A stretch of 64,000 nt of DNA from Christensenellaceae bacterium. Its GTDB lineage: Bacteria; Bacillota; Clostridia; Christensenellales; DTU072. The translations under genes and the position numbers were made by a program. Location of the stretch: contig JAIRMA010000061.1 in the NCBI GenBank assembly GCA_031259085.1, positions 46,740 to 110,739 on the forward strand, given 5' to 3'. Below the pieces are notes generated by a model. The model was not told the origin of the DNA and ran no database searches. It saw only the letters and a list, made by a program, of their open reading frames with translations. This document shows positions 1 to 7,333 of the stretch, piece by piece. Within the stretch, counting starts at the first letter, position 1. Each line of letters opens with the position of its first letter.

Positions 1-35
1 AAGTTGCTTTTTTTTGACTTTGCAACATTACTTTA

Positions 36-112
36 CGGGGTGTAGCGCAGCTTGGTAGCGCACTTGGTTTGGGACCAAGGGGCCGGGAGTTCGAATCTCT
101 TCACCCCGACCA
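36..112 (+). tRNA. tRNA-Pro (anticodon TGG)
   Basis: The cloverleaf is complete: acceptor arms CGGGGTG and CACCCCG, the TTCGAAT T-loop and an encoded CCA end. The anticodon loop TTTGGGA gives TGG. It is the first of five closely spaced tRNA genes that probably form one transcript starting upstream of the window. Confidence 0.95.
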
Positions 113-135
113 CGTGAGATCAAAAAAATTAATAG

Positions 136-212
136 GGGCTTTTAGCTCAGTTGGTCAGAGCGGTCGGCTCATAACCGATTGGTCCGCGGTTCGAGTCCGT
201 GAAAGCCCACCA
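136..212 (+). tRNA. tRNA-Ile2 (anticodon CAT, probably lysidine-modified)
   Basis: The acceptor arms GGGCTTT and AAAGCCC pair, and CCA is encoded. The anticodon is CAT, but the loop CTCATAA and body resemble Firmicute Ile2 tRNAs that are read as isoleucine after lysidine modification by TilS. The window also holds clear initiator and elongator Met tRNAs at 38.3-38.5 kb, which leaves this CAT tRNA as the Ile2 species. The identity is inferred and would be settled by tRNA scoring models. Confidence 0.85.
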
Positions 213-228
213 ATATCTTTTTACATGC

Positions 229-305
229 GGTCCGGTAGTTCAGATGGTTAGAATGCTAGCCTGTCACGCTAGAGGTCGAGGGTTCGACTCCCTTCCGGAT
301 CGCCA
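229..305 (+). tRNA. tRNA-Asp (anticodon GTC)
   Basis: The acceptor GGTCCGG pairs with CCGGATC with one G-T pair. The anticodon loop CTGTCAC gives GTC, the discriminator is G as expected for Asp, and CCA is encoded. Confidence 0.95.
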
Positions 306-312
306 TTCTTTT

Positions 313-388
313 GCCTTGATAGCTCAGTCGGTAGAGCAATGGACTGAAAATCCATGTGTCGGTGGTTCAATTCCACCTCAAGGCACCA
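313..388 (+). tRNA. tRNA-Phe (anticodon GAA)
   Basis: The acceptor GCCTTGA pairs with TCAAGGC. The anticodon loop CTGAAAA gives GAA, and CCA is encoded. Only 7 bases separate it from tRNA-Asp. Confidence 0.95.
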
Positions 389-408
389 TCCTAAGTTTTT
401 CTGGTTAT

Positions 409-484
409 GCTGGCTTAGCTCAACAGGCAGAGCAGCTGATTTGTAATCAGCAGGTTGATGGTTCGATTCCGTTAGCCAGCTCCA
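409..484 (+). tRNA. tRNA-Thr (anticodon TGT)
   Basis: The acceptor GCTGGCT pairs with AGCCAGC. The anticodon stem GCTGA/TCAGC encloses TTTGTAA, giving TGT, and CCA is encoded. It is the last tRNA of the cluster. Confidence 0.95.
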
Positions 485-512
485 CTTTAAAAAATTATAT
501 GTTCTTATGCAT

Positions 513-548
513 CCTCAAATCACAAACTTGTGTTTTGAGGTTTTTTTA
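513..548 (+). terminator. intrinsic terminator of the tRNA cluster
   Basis: CCTCAAA and TTTGAGG-type arms with an inner ACAAACTTGTG stem are followed by a run of seven T. It lies 28 bases after tRNA-Thr. Confidence 0.85.
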
Positions 549-670
549 TACATTATTAGCTTAAAATTAATAGGTTATTCCTTTGTTTTGGTTTATATAC
601 TCTTGTGTTGATTTTCTGTCTGTTTAATTATTTCTATATTAATAGCGCTTCTTGCTTGCATTTGTCCGTT

Positions 671-780
671 ATATCCTAATTTTACTTGACAAAACCTGTA
701 TAAAATTATAAAATATATAATGTTGTTTATATGCTTATAATTTTGTCTGTCAAAAGCATCTATATAACAAATTAGGATAT
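671..780. repeat. 12-bp inverted repeat bracketing the surface-operon promoter
   Basis: ATATCCTAATTT (671-682) and its exact reverse complement AAATTAGGATAT (769-780) flank the promoter at 686-714, 86 bases apart. Only the right arm would be in a transcript starting near 721, so a DNA-level role such as paired operator sites is more likely than an RNA stem. Function is unknown. Confidence 0.6.
686..714 (+). promoter_or_regulatory. sigma-A-type promoter for the riboswitch-controlled operon
   Basis: TTGACA (686-691), a 17-base spacer and TAAAAT (709-714). Start of transcription is predicted near 721, about 75 bases before the riboswitch aptamer. Confidence 0.65.
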
Positions 781-792
781 CATAATTTCTTA

Positions 793-873
793 TATGTCAA
801 AAGCAAACCAGGTGAAAGCCTGCGACGCAAAACTAAAGGATCTACGTCATAAAGATACGATAGCCAGTTGCCA
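793..873 (+). promoter_or_regulatory. cyclic-di-GMP-I riboswitch (GEMM-I)
   Basis: The conserved GEMM-I core is readable in order: GCAAACC, a P2 stem AGG/CCT closed by a GAAA-type loop, the GACGCAAA block, the P3 stem, and the 3' element GATAGCCAGTTGCC. The 3' strand is shared with the following terminator (862-902), so ligand-stabilised aptamer should prevent termination. This makes it an inferred ON switch for the downstream surface proteins. The family binds c-di-GMP and commonly controls adhesion, pili and motility in Clostridia. TGTCAAAAGCA, the 5' edge of the aptamer, is duplicated 47 bases upstream (748-758). Confidence 0.92.
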
Positions 874-902
874 ATCGCGTTTGTTGTAACACTGGCTTTT
901 TT
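862..902 (+). terminator. expression-platform terminator of the c-di-GMP riboswitch
   Basis: AGCCAGT (862-868) can pair with ACTGGCT (891-897), followed by a run of T. The left arm belongs to the aptamer core, so aptamer and terminator are mutually exclusive. Confidence 0.8.
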
Positions 903-965
903 CATGTAACCTGGAAAAAGTAATTAGAGTAAATTAGTGTTATCTCTATTATTGATGGAGGCCAC

Positions 966-1193
966 ATGGGACCTAAAAACTCAATCAAATTATTGCTCTC
1001 ATCTGTTGTCCATAATTCAATATCAAAAATGTTTTGCCTCGTAAGATTTAAATCCTACTTAAAGTTAACTAAATTTAGGGATTTCCTTTTTTGTTTACAT
1101 GCACAAAATACTGAGTTTTTGGACAATCTGCATATTAATCTAAACATTTCTTCAGATCGTAATAATTTCAGGAGCTTAGCCTTATATTCATGA
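966..1193 (+). CDS. small ORF after the c-di-GMP riboswitch, hypothetical
   Basis: This 75-residue ORF starts 64 bases after the riboswitch terminator with a good ribosome binding site (ATGGAGG, 5 bases before ATG). Its stop overlaps the start of the 1316-aa protein in an ATGA arrangement. That suggests translational coupling, because the large gene has only a distant AGGAG (15 bases). The product is basic and moderately hydrophobic, and I see no known domain. It may be a genuine small protein or only a translated leader that delivers ribosomes to the next gene. The low-complexity AT-rich coding makes the reading frame uncertain. Confidence 0.5.
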   Translation: MGPKNSIKLLLSSVVHNSISKMFCLVRFKSYLKLTKFRDFLFCLHAQNTEFLDNLHINLNISSDRNNFRSLALYS

Positions 1194-4100
1194 TAAAGCG
1201 GTTTTTTACACTACATATATATTCAATCGTTTTATTGATTATTATATTAACAGCTTTTGCTTTCATAGGCGCTTCTGTATATGCTGCAATCAATAGCACT
1301 ATAGACTTCAATGACATCTATCTTGCTGGTACTGACGTTTTTTATTTTGATTCAAATGAGTCATCCTATAGCAAAGATTATTCCGTCACTACTGCATCAA
1401 CATCTGTGTCTGTCACAATTAAGCGTAATGACAAAACTAATGATCATGTGTACACAAAACTTGATTTGTTGGTGTTTTCTGACGGAATAGAGGCCACATA
1501 TACTGCAACAGGTGTGACCTCTAAGCACACTAATGTTTCCTTAAGCTCAAAAACCTACAAAAATTGCTCTATCATTGAAAATATTACATTTAAAACCACT
1601 GCATATTCAATTGCTATTTCAACACCTCCTACTAATCAAACTATTAATGTGGTTGTAATCCCACGCGCTGAATATTATTACGAGACACCTAATGCGAATG
1701 GTACTTATCAGGGGCATACTGCAGTCACACCAAACCGGTATGTTGTAGATTTATTCGATTTAGAAATGTTGAATACAGAAGAACGCTATAATTTTTATTT
1801 AGATCCGAATGTGCCAATGCATAGACAACAATATTATAAAAATGTTTATTTCTTAAGCGATATAATTGTTAATCGCGAGTTGATTATAAACTATCCTGGC
1901 TTTTTAAATCTACTCTTTGCTAAAATCCAGTTATATAAGCCCTTAACTATTATGCACACATCTGAGGGAATGTATGATATAAAAACATTGGGTGGTAAGA
2001 TATATAATTCCACTGAAAAATTTACTATAAATACTCCAAAAGCTTATTATAGTGAATCTGGATCCACTGACACATCTCATACGTCTTTTATATGCACCAG
2101 TACAACAAACTTCAGTAAAACAACAAATGTGGATTTCACAGACCCTCTTAATTCAGCGTTATTAAATGCGGCACTGTCCGATGCAGTAGTTTTTGCACAA
2201 AATCACATCCCTTTTCAATTGCTAAAAGATTTGATTTTACCTAATGAATATCAGTCATTAGGCATTACTTACACGTATATTCTAAAGGACACCTCTCTTA
2301 CCAACTTAGCTACTATTGGACATTTAGACAGAGATCTATGGAACGCATCATCAACAACACAATACAAACTAGAAATAATCGCTAATTATGGTGGTACCAG
2401 TCTTTCAAAGACAATTGATATCGAATTAGTTGGCACTGGAATTGAGTCAATTACGTCAGCACTTGCAAATGCATATTACAATTTAGGAGTAACAACTGGC
2501 ATTTTATTACCAGAGATTGATATTCAAACTGCAACGGTTAAAAAGGATCAAAATAATAGCACAATTTTTATTTCATCTCTTAAGCAGGATTTGGAAATGA
2601 CTGATTTATTAGAAACATTTATATATGAGTCTAATTTAAGATCGGACATCTCACTTGTTTTGACTCCTGCCTCTCCAATTGATTTCCTATTTAACGATGA
2701 GCTTTATAGACGAGTTGACTTAACTTATTCAACTACCTATCAAAAATATAGGATCTCATTTAGTAAGGATCCGTCGACTCCAGATAATGTTACATTCTAT
2801 AGTCTTGATTCTATCCAGTTCTTTGCCTCTCCTCAAACGCTGTTACTGCTAGCAAGCGAGGCAGAAATGAAGGTAATCACTTATAATCTTGACTTAGATA
2901 ACAATCTAAATAATAATATAGAGGCTACTTCTGCCGTTGCAAAATTTTATGTGTACGGTATTTCTTTTAAAGAACAGCAAATGTATCTAGAACGTTTCAT
3001 AGAGAATAAATATGTCACATCAAAAGATCAAATCGTAAATCTTTTAAGGGTCGATACTGCACTTGATAGAATATTTAATGGACCAACTGAGGAAGTCATC
3101 CCTTATACTTTTAATCTTAAAAGTATAACATATAATTTTTATTGTGTTGATAGTGATGACGCAGATTATTTAGTAGATTTAAATAATACATATGATGCAA
3201 AAGCTACTTATTTTGCTACTATTATAAATAATAATTCTCACACAATAAATCCTTCTGCGCCCCCAGGGGACGATACTTATAATTCATTTTTCATTTTTGA
3301 TACAACTAATAGCACGATGGAGCTAGCCAATGATGTTTATTTAAACATCCCTGATGGGACTTCCATGATAATAAAAATTGATCTTACTTATGAACAAAAT
3401 GTTGTATTGCCACATGGAGTAGGTGACTATTCTACTTATCGCAGATTCATAATCCCCAAAGAAGGACTTGGGGGCAATGATTCTACAAAATATTTATTAG
3501 GCGACACTTTTGCTGAATATTTTAACAATTTAGTTAATGGAATGTTAATTGATTCAACCTTAAGCCTTTTTACTGATGGCGTCGAAACTACACCAGGCAC
3601 TGCGTTTATGTTAAAACCTGATTCCTCAGATGATATAATTGGACTCAGAATGAGTATCGTCAATGATTCTGAGGTTGGAGCATACTGCAAAATTTTACAA
3701 CCCGATTCAGTAAACCATCCATATTGGTGGCAAATTGAGATTGATATAGATAAAATACCTGCATACAATTCCGTAGTCAACGTTTCTGCCGAGTTTTTTA
3801 TAATAGTAAATAATGCAGAAACCCCATTGTCAGAGCAATTATATTCTTTTATAATCCCTGGCATATATAGAGTAGGTGCTTCAGCTGAATTCAAATCTAC
3901 ACAATTATACGAACTAATAATCTCAATCAAAGATAATTCTAACAACTATTTGTATGGGTATTATGAATCACAACAAGGAGACAAGTACCTTTTAGTTGAC
4001 TACGCTCAAAAAGATGTTGATACATTAGAAATCACACAAGCGGCTTTAGATTCGCAACCTAGTGGGGCTGTGCCCGCTAGTGGACTTGATCTTAGTGGCA

Positions 4101-5140
4101 TGGAATACCTTATTAATACGAAAAAATTAATATTTAAAAATGTTAGAAAAATTATAAGCTTCGAGCCGTTTAATCGTATTGACACTTCAATCATAACCGA
4201 ATTGACTCTTGATAATTGCAGTCTCACAGATGCTTTATTGAATCCTGCTTATTTGGCTAATTTGCAAACTCTCACGTACGTTAATTTAAATAATAACCCT
4301 AATATCACGAGGCTGTCATTACCAAGTGGCACGAAGAGTGATCCTGTATACACCCCCTATTTTTATAGGTCAGTGGAAATATTCTCTTTAGATAAAACAG
4401 GGATCCGTGAAATTCTTGACATTACAAAATATCCGTACATAACAGATTTGTATGTAAGAGATACACCTATTCCATTTTACGAGCCTCTCGTCTCTTTAAA
4501 ATATTTAAAGCGTCTATACTTAGATTGGACACAGACTACAAGGAATGACAGCTTTTATTTTAACGAAAATTTACCCTCTACTTCATATGATGCAAGTGTT
4601 AATAATTATTTATACGCAAACGGTGTTGTAAATATTCCTGAGTATGTGACACTAATAATCAAAGGTGTGTCAATTTATTATAAACCATCGGCTGGGGTTA
4701 GTGACGCTCTCATGGCAATTGGAGAAAATGAATTCATTCCTTATGACTTATATGAGGCCGCTATAATACTAAATAGCATCTATGTTTTTCGTCAACATTA
4801 TAATTATTTAGCTTTTCCTGCTAAAGTATTTTCAAAAAACTATCAGATTGGAGGCACATCAAACGGTACTAGAACAGAAATCTATGTTAGGTATGCTATC
4901 AATAATACTCAGACCTCTGGAGCATCGTATTTGTTTACTGCAAGAGAATTTAATCATCATTCTTCGCCTACCACGACTTCTGACCCACATGCTACTACTG
5001 ATACTACAACGACGGACGACGCAATAAAGTTTAGTACAACGCCAGCAAGCAATCGCCTTATTTATATAGTAGCAAAATGCACAGTAAATTCAACTACTTC
5101 TTATAAGGCTTATCCTTTAATTTGGATGGGGTTGAAATGA
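1190..5140 (+). CDS. large secreted leucine-rich-repeat surface protein
   Basis: The protein has 1316 residues. An N-terminal hydrophobic segment (about residues 10-33, ending ...SVYA-A) acts as signal peptide or anchor. The long middle is Thr/Ser/Asn/Tyr-rich and beta-like, without a domain I recognise. Residues about 965-1115 contain irregular leucine-rich repeats (ITELTLDNCSLTD, LTYVNLNNNPNI, ITDLYVRDTPI, LKRLYLDW), as in internalin-like adhesins. There is no LPXTG motif or C-terminal membrane anchor, so attachment must be through the N-terminal segment, a partner or another route. It overlaps the gene before and after by 4 bases and sits behind a c-di-GMP riboswitch. A role in surface attachment or matrix is inferred from this context and not shown. 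Confidence 0.75.
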   Translation: MIKRFFTLHIYSIVLLIIILTAFAFIGASVYAAINSTIDFNDIYLAGTDVFYFDSNESSYSKDYSVTTASTSVSVTIKRNDKTNDHVYTKLDLLVFSDGIEATYTATGVTSKHTNVSLSSKTYKNCSIIENITFKTTAYSIAISTPPTNQTINVVVIPRAEYYYETPNANGTYQGHTAVTPNRYVVDLFDLEMLNTEERYNFYLDPNVPMHRQQYYKNVYFLSDIIVNRELIINYPGFLNLLFAKIQLYKPLTIMHTSEGMYDIKTLGGKIYNSTEKFTINTPKAYYSESGSTDTSHTSFICTSTTNFSKTTNVDFTDPLNSALLNAALSDAVVFAQNHIPFQLLKDLILPNEYQSLGITYTYILKDTSLTNLATIGHLDRDLWNASSTTQYKLEIIANYGGTSLSKTIDIELVGTGIESITSALANAYYNLGVTTGILLPEIDIQTATVKKDQNNSTIFISSLKQDLEMTDLLETFIYESNLRSDISLVLTPASPIDFLFNDELYRRVDLTYSTTYQKYRISFSKDPSTPDNVTFYSLDSIQFFASPQTLLLLASEAEMKVITYNLDLDNNLNNNIEATSAVAKFYVYGISFKEQQMYLERFIENKYVTSKDQIVNLLRVDTALDRIFNGPTEEVIPYTFNLKSITYNFYCVDSDDADYLVDLNNTYDAKATYFATIINNNSHTINPSAPPGDDTYNSFFIFDTTNSTMELANDVYLNIPDGTSMIIKIDLTYEQNVVLPHGVGDYSTYRRFIIPKEGLGGNDSTKYLLGDTFAEYFNNLVNGMLIDSTLSLFTDGVETTPGTAFMLKPDSSDDIIGLRMSIVNDSEVGAYCKILQPDSVNHPYWWQIEIDIDKIPAYNSVVNVSAEFFIIVNNAETPLSEQLYSFIIPGIYRVGASAEFKSTQLYELIISIKDNSNNYLYGYYESQQGDKYLLVDYAQKDVDTLEITQAALDSQPSGAVPASGLDLSGMEYLINTKKLIFKNVRKIISFEPFNRIDTSIITELTLDNCSLTDALLNPAYLANLQTLTYVNLNNNPNITRLSLPSGTKSDPVYTPYFYRSVEIFSLDKTGIREILDITKYPYITDLYVRDTPIPFYEPLVSLKYLKRLYLDWTQTTRNDSFYFNENLPSTSYDASVNNYLYANGVVNIPEYVTLIIKGVSIYYKPSAGVSDALMAIGENEFIPYDLYEAAIILNSIYVFRQHYNYLAFPAKVFSKNYQIGGTSNGTRTEIYVRYAINNTQTSGASYLFTAREFNHHSSPTTTSDPHATTDTTTTDDAIKFSTTPASNRLIYIVAKCTVNSTTSYKAYPLIWMGLK

Positions 5141-6276
5141 GCATGAAAGAACTTAAAAAGAAAACACTAATAACTTCTATCGTGACAATCATTCTCGTAA
5201 TATTTCTATCAATCGGCGTTCTATGGGCATGGTTTTATGATGAGGAAGTAGACGGCACAATACCCCGTCAAACAGGTGATCTTTATGCCAAATTCGAATT
5301 ATACTCTGGCCGTGACCATAATTTAGATGCGCGTTTAGATCCCATAAATTTGTCATATTTAGGTGTTTCTAATATCACCAGAACAACACGTCTATCGCAA
5401 TTTTACAATAAAACAAACGATTATTTAACTGCTGGGGCAGATGATTCTCTTAACTCCTGGCTAAGTCTAAAGGAAGGTCGCGCAGTATCCTATAAAATGC
5501 TAGCTACAGTTCTAAAAGATTCCCCGTCTGGTGTTTTTGAACTGAATTTTTCTAATTTAGCTCACTACTTTTATCTCAATCCTCAAAACTATTTAGATAT
5601 TGTCTCTTATCCTAACACATTATCTCCACTAGCTAATTATCTTAAGACCCTAGGGACTACCAATAAGGGTAATTTTTCAACACTTATTACCACGACTGCT
5701 TTTCAAGACTATCTAGGTAATAATGTTGCTAGATTGATGTATAAGCTGATAATTGATGGCGTCAGAATATATTCAGATGAGAATGGGACTCAATTTACCG
5801 CGTTTAATACAGGATTTGAGAAAATTCTGACAACTAGCGTTGCAACTGAATCCACAAATTTAGGGGTGCCACAATTAACAATCCCTAAAACAGAATATTA
5901 TTTACATGAATTGTCACATAGTGAACCTTTTGTTCAGGATATAGTGCTTAGTAGTGAACAACTAATAGAGGTTGATTTTCATTTAGTTGCGATTGGAGAA
6001 ACAGAAGCTATAGACAAATATACTAATTATTTGGCTACCGAAAAAACTTCTCTAGCTTCTCGTGCAAGCTCCTACATAAATAATATAGGCAACTTCTATG
6101 CCGTATTGAATGCCACACAAGTGAATGCACTATCTACTATTGCAAATAACTTTATAGATGACATGTCTAATGTAGAAATTTCATATCTCTTAGGTGAAAT
6201 TGTTGACGAACGCAAACTACTTTTTAATATTGATCGAATTACTGGATCTATTAGATCTATAGTGGATGGTGTTTAA
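5137..6276 (+). CDS. membrane-anchored exported protein with AWF motif, second gene of surface operon
   Basis: I chose the ATG at 5137 (ATGA overlap with the stop of the preceding gene) over the track start at 5122. This gives 379 residues. A basic N-terminus (KELKKK) and one hydrophobic helix (about residues 9-31) end in WAWFYDEE. That resembles the signal peptides of TasA/camelysin-type and other SipW-dependent secreted proteins, where W-A-W-F lies near the cleavage site. The rest is extracellular, mixed, with no recognised domain. It probably works with the LRR protein and the next gene, since all three are translationally coupled. No SipW-like signal peptidase is encoded in the window. 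Confidence 0.65.
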   Translation: MSMKELKKKTLITSIVTIILVIFLSIGVLWAWFYDEEVDGTIPRQTGDLYAKFELYSGRDHNLDARLDPINLSYLGVSNITRTTRLSQFYNKTNDYLTAGADDSLNSWLSLKEGRAVSYKMLATVLKDSPSGVFELNFSNLAHYFYLNPQNYLDIVSYPNTLSPLANYLKTLGTTNKGNFSTLITTTAFQDYLGNNVARLMYKLIIDGVRIYSDENGTQFTAFNTGFEKILTTSVATESTNLGVPQLTIPKTEYYLHELSHSEPFVQDIVLSSEQLIEVDFHLVAIGETEAIDKYTNYLATEKTSLASRASSYINNIGNFYAVLNATQVNALSTIANNFIDDMSNVEISYLLGEIVDERKLLFNIDRITGSIRSIVDGV

Positions 6277-7160
6277 TGGAAGCTCTAAAAAAAGAAAAAC
6301 GAAAACACCTAATAAAAATGTTAGTGCCTATTTGTGCAGCTGTTTCTTTGGTTGTGATTGCTGCCATTGCGATGTCTGGGCTATATGGTTGGTTTGCTTT
6401 CAGTGATAATGCTGTTGTCAGTGAGTCCACTTTCTTTGTTAGAACCGGAAATGAGCCTAACATTCAGATTGAAGCCTTAGATGTAAATGGTAATTTACTT
6501 GAAAACCCGCCAACTGTAATTAAGCCTGGTGACTATTTGCGCTTTCGAATAAGCTTATATAATCACACAGGGACCACTGTTAAACGTTCTCTTTTAATTA
6601 ATAATTTGTTTGTGTTATATCCTACACAAAAAACAATTGATTCAGTCCCATTTACTTTTGACAATGAGCATGTTAATACAGATGATTACTATTTCGGTAC
6701 TGGGATGGTTAGATTTGATATATTTAATACAACAAATTTCCCGAATCAGTCTAATAGATATGATTTTTTCACATCATTTATGGCCCCTGCTACAAATGCT
6801 CTACGATACTCTTTGAGAACTACATTTAACCCCTATTTTGATCCAAATGAAAATTATTTAAAGATGACAGCTCTAAGTAATGCAACAGCTAGTGAAATAA
6901 TTGCACCAGAAATGAATAACGTGCTTGCTACTCCTGTGCCTTTATCGATATCTAGTATAGAGAATATTACTGCATTCTCTATACCTTCAACCGCCACTAC
7001 TTATGATACAGCGGTTGTTACCTATCTCTTATTATATTTTAACCCAGACTTCCCTAGTACTTCTTTATTTTCAAATCAACCTGTCGTTTTAAAAAATAGC
7101 AATCCGTTCTATTGGCAGGATTTAGAGATTTTTTTGAATTTTGAGGATGTTTCAGTTTAA
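6276..7160 (+). CDS. membrane-anchored exported protein with GWF motif, third gene of surface operon
   Basis: The protein has 294 residues. A basic start (KKEKRKH) and a hydrophobic helix (about residues 13-37) end in YGWFAFSDNAVV, the same layout as the preceding gene. A beta-rich extracellular part follows, including IKPGDYLRFRISLYNHTG, reminiscent of camelysin/TasA-like beta folds. The start codon overlaps the previous stop as TAATG. The two W-F proteins look like distant paralogues in architecture, but sequence identity is low by eye. No terminator is obvious after the stop. Confidence 0.6.
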   Translation: MEALKKEKRKHLIKMLVPICAAVSLVVIAAIAMSGLYGWFAFSDNAVVSESTFFVRTGNEPNIQIEALDVNGNLLENPPTVIKPGDYLRFRISLYNHTGTTVKRSLLINNLFVLYPTQKTIDSVPFTFDNEHVNTDDYYFGTGMVRFDIFNTTNFPNQSNRYDFFTSFMAPATNALRYSLRTTFNPYFDPNENYLKMTALSNATASEIIAPEMNNVLATPVPLSISSIENITAFSIPSTATTYDTAVVTYLLLYFNPDFPSTSLFSNQPVVLKNSNPFYWQDLEIFLNFEDVSV

Positions 7161-7226
7161 ATAGCGTATTAAAGTTTTAACCATTCTCAAGTTTTTGTAG
7201 TTTCCCTTCTTAAATTCAATTTGCTA

Positions 7227-7255
7227 TTGCAATATTTACTCTTTTGTGTTAAAAT
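7227..7255 (+). promoter_or_regulatory. promoter of the GPH transporter and lipoprotein genes
   Basis: TTGCAA, a 17-base spacer and TAAAAT. It lies 79 bases before the transporter start. Confidence 0.5.
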
Positions 7256-7333
7256 ATTGTAATATTTAATGAAGAGTTTTTCTGAATTTCTTTTTTTTTA
7301 TAACAAAAGCATGTTGGAGGGAAACCAAAGAAT

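Noticed and set aside
199-564. 121-aa ORF across tRNA genes
   Set aside because: It runs through tRNA-Asp, Phe and Thr; it is a chance frame. The same holds for 69-251 and 38383-38670.
3436-3945. 169-aa antisense ORF inside the LRR surface gene
   Set aside because: Shadow of the plus-strand gene, with no RBS or domain.
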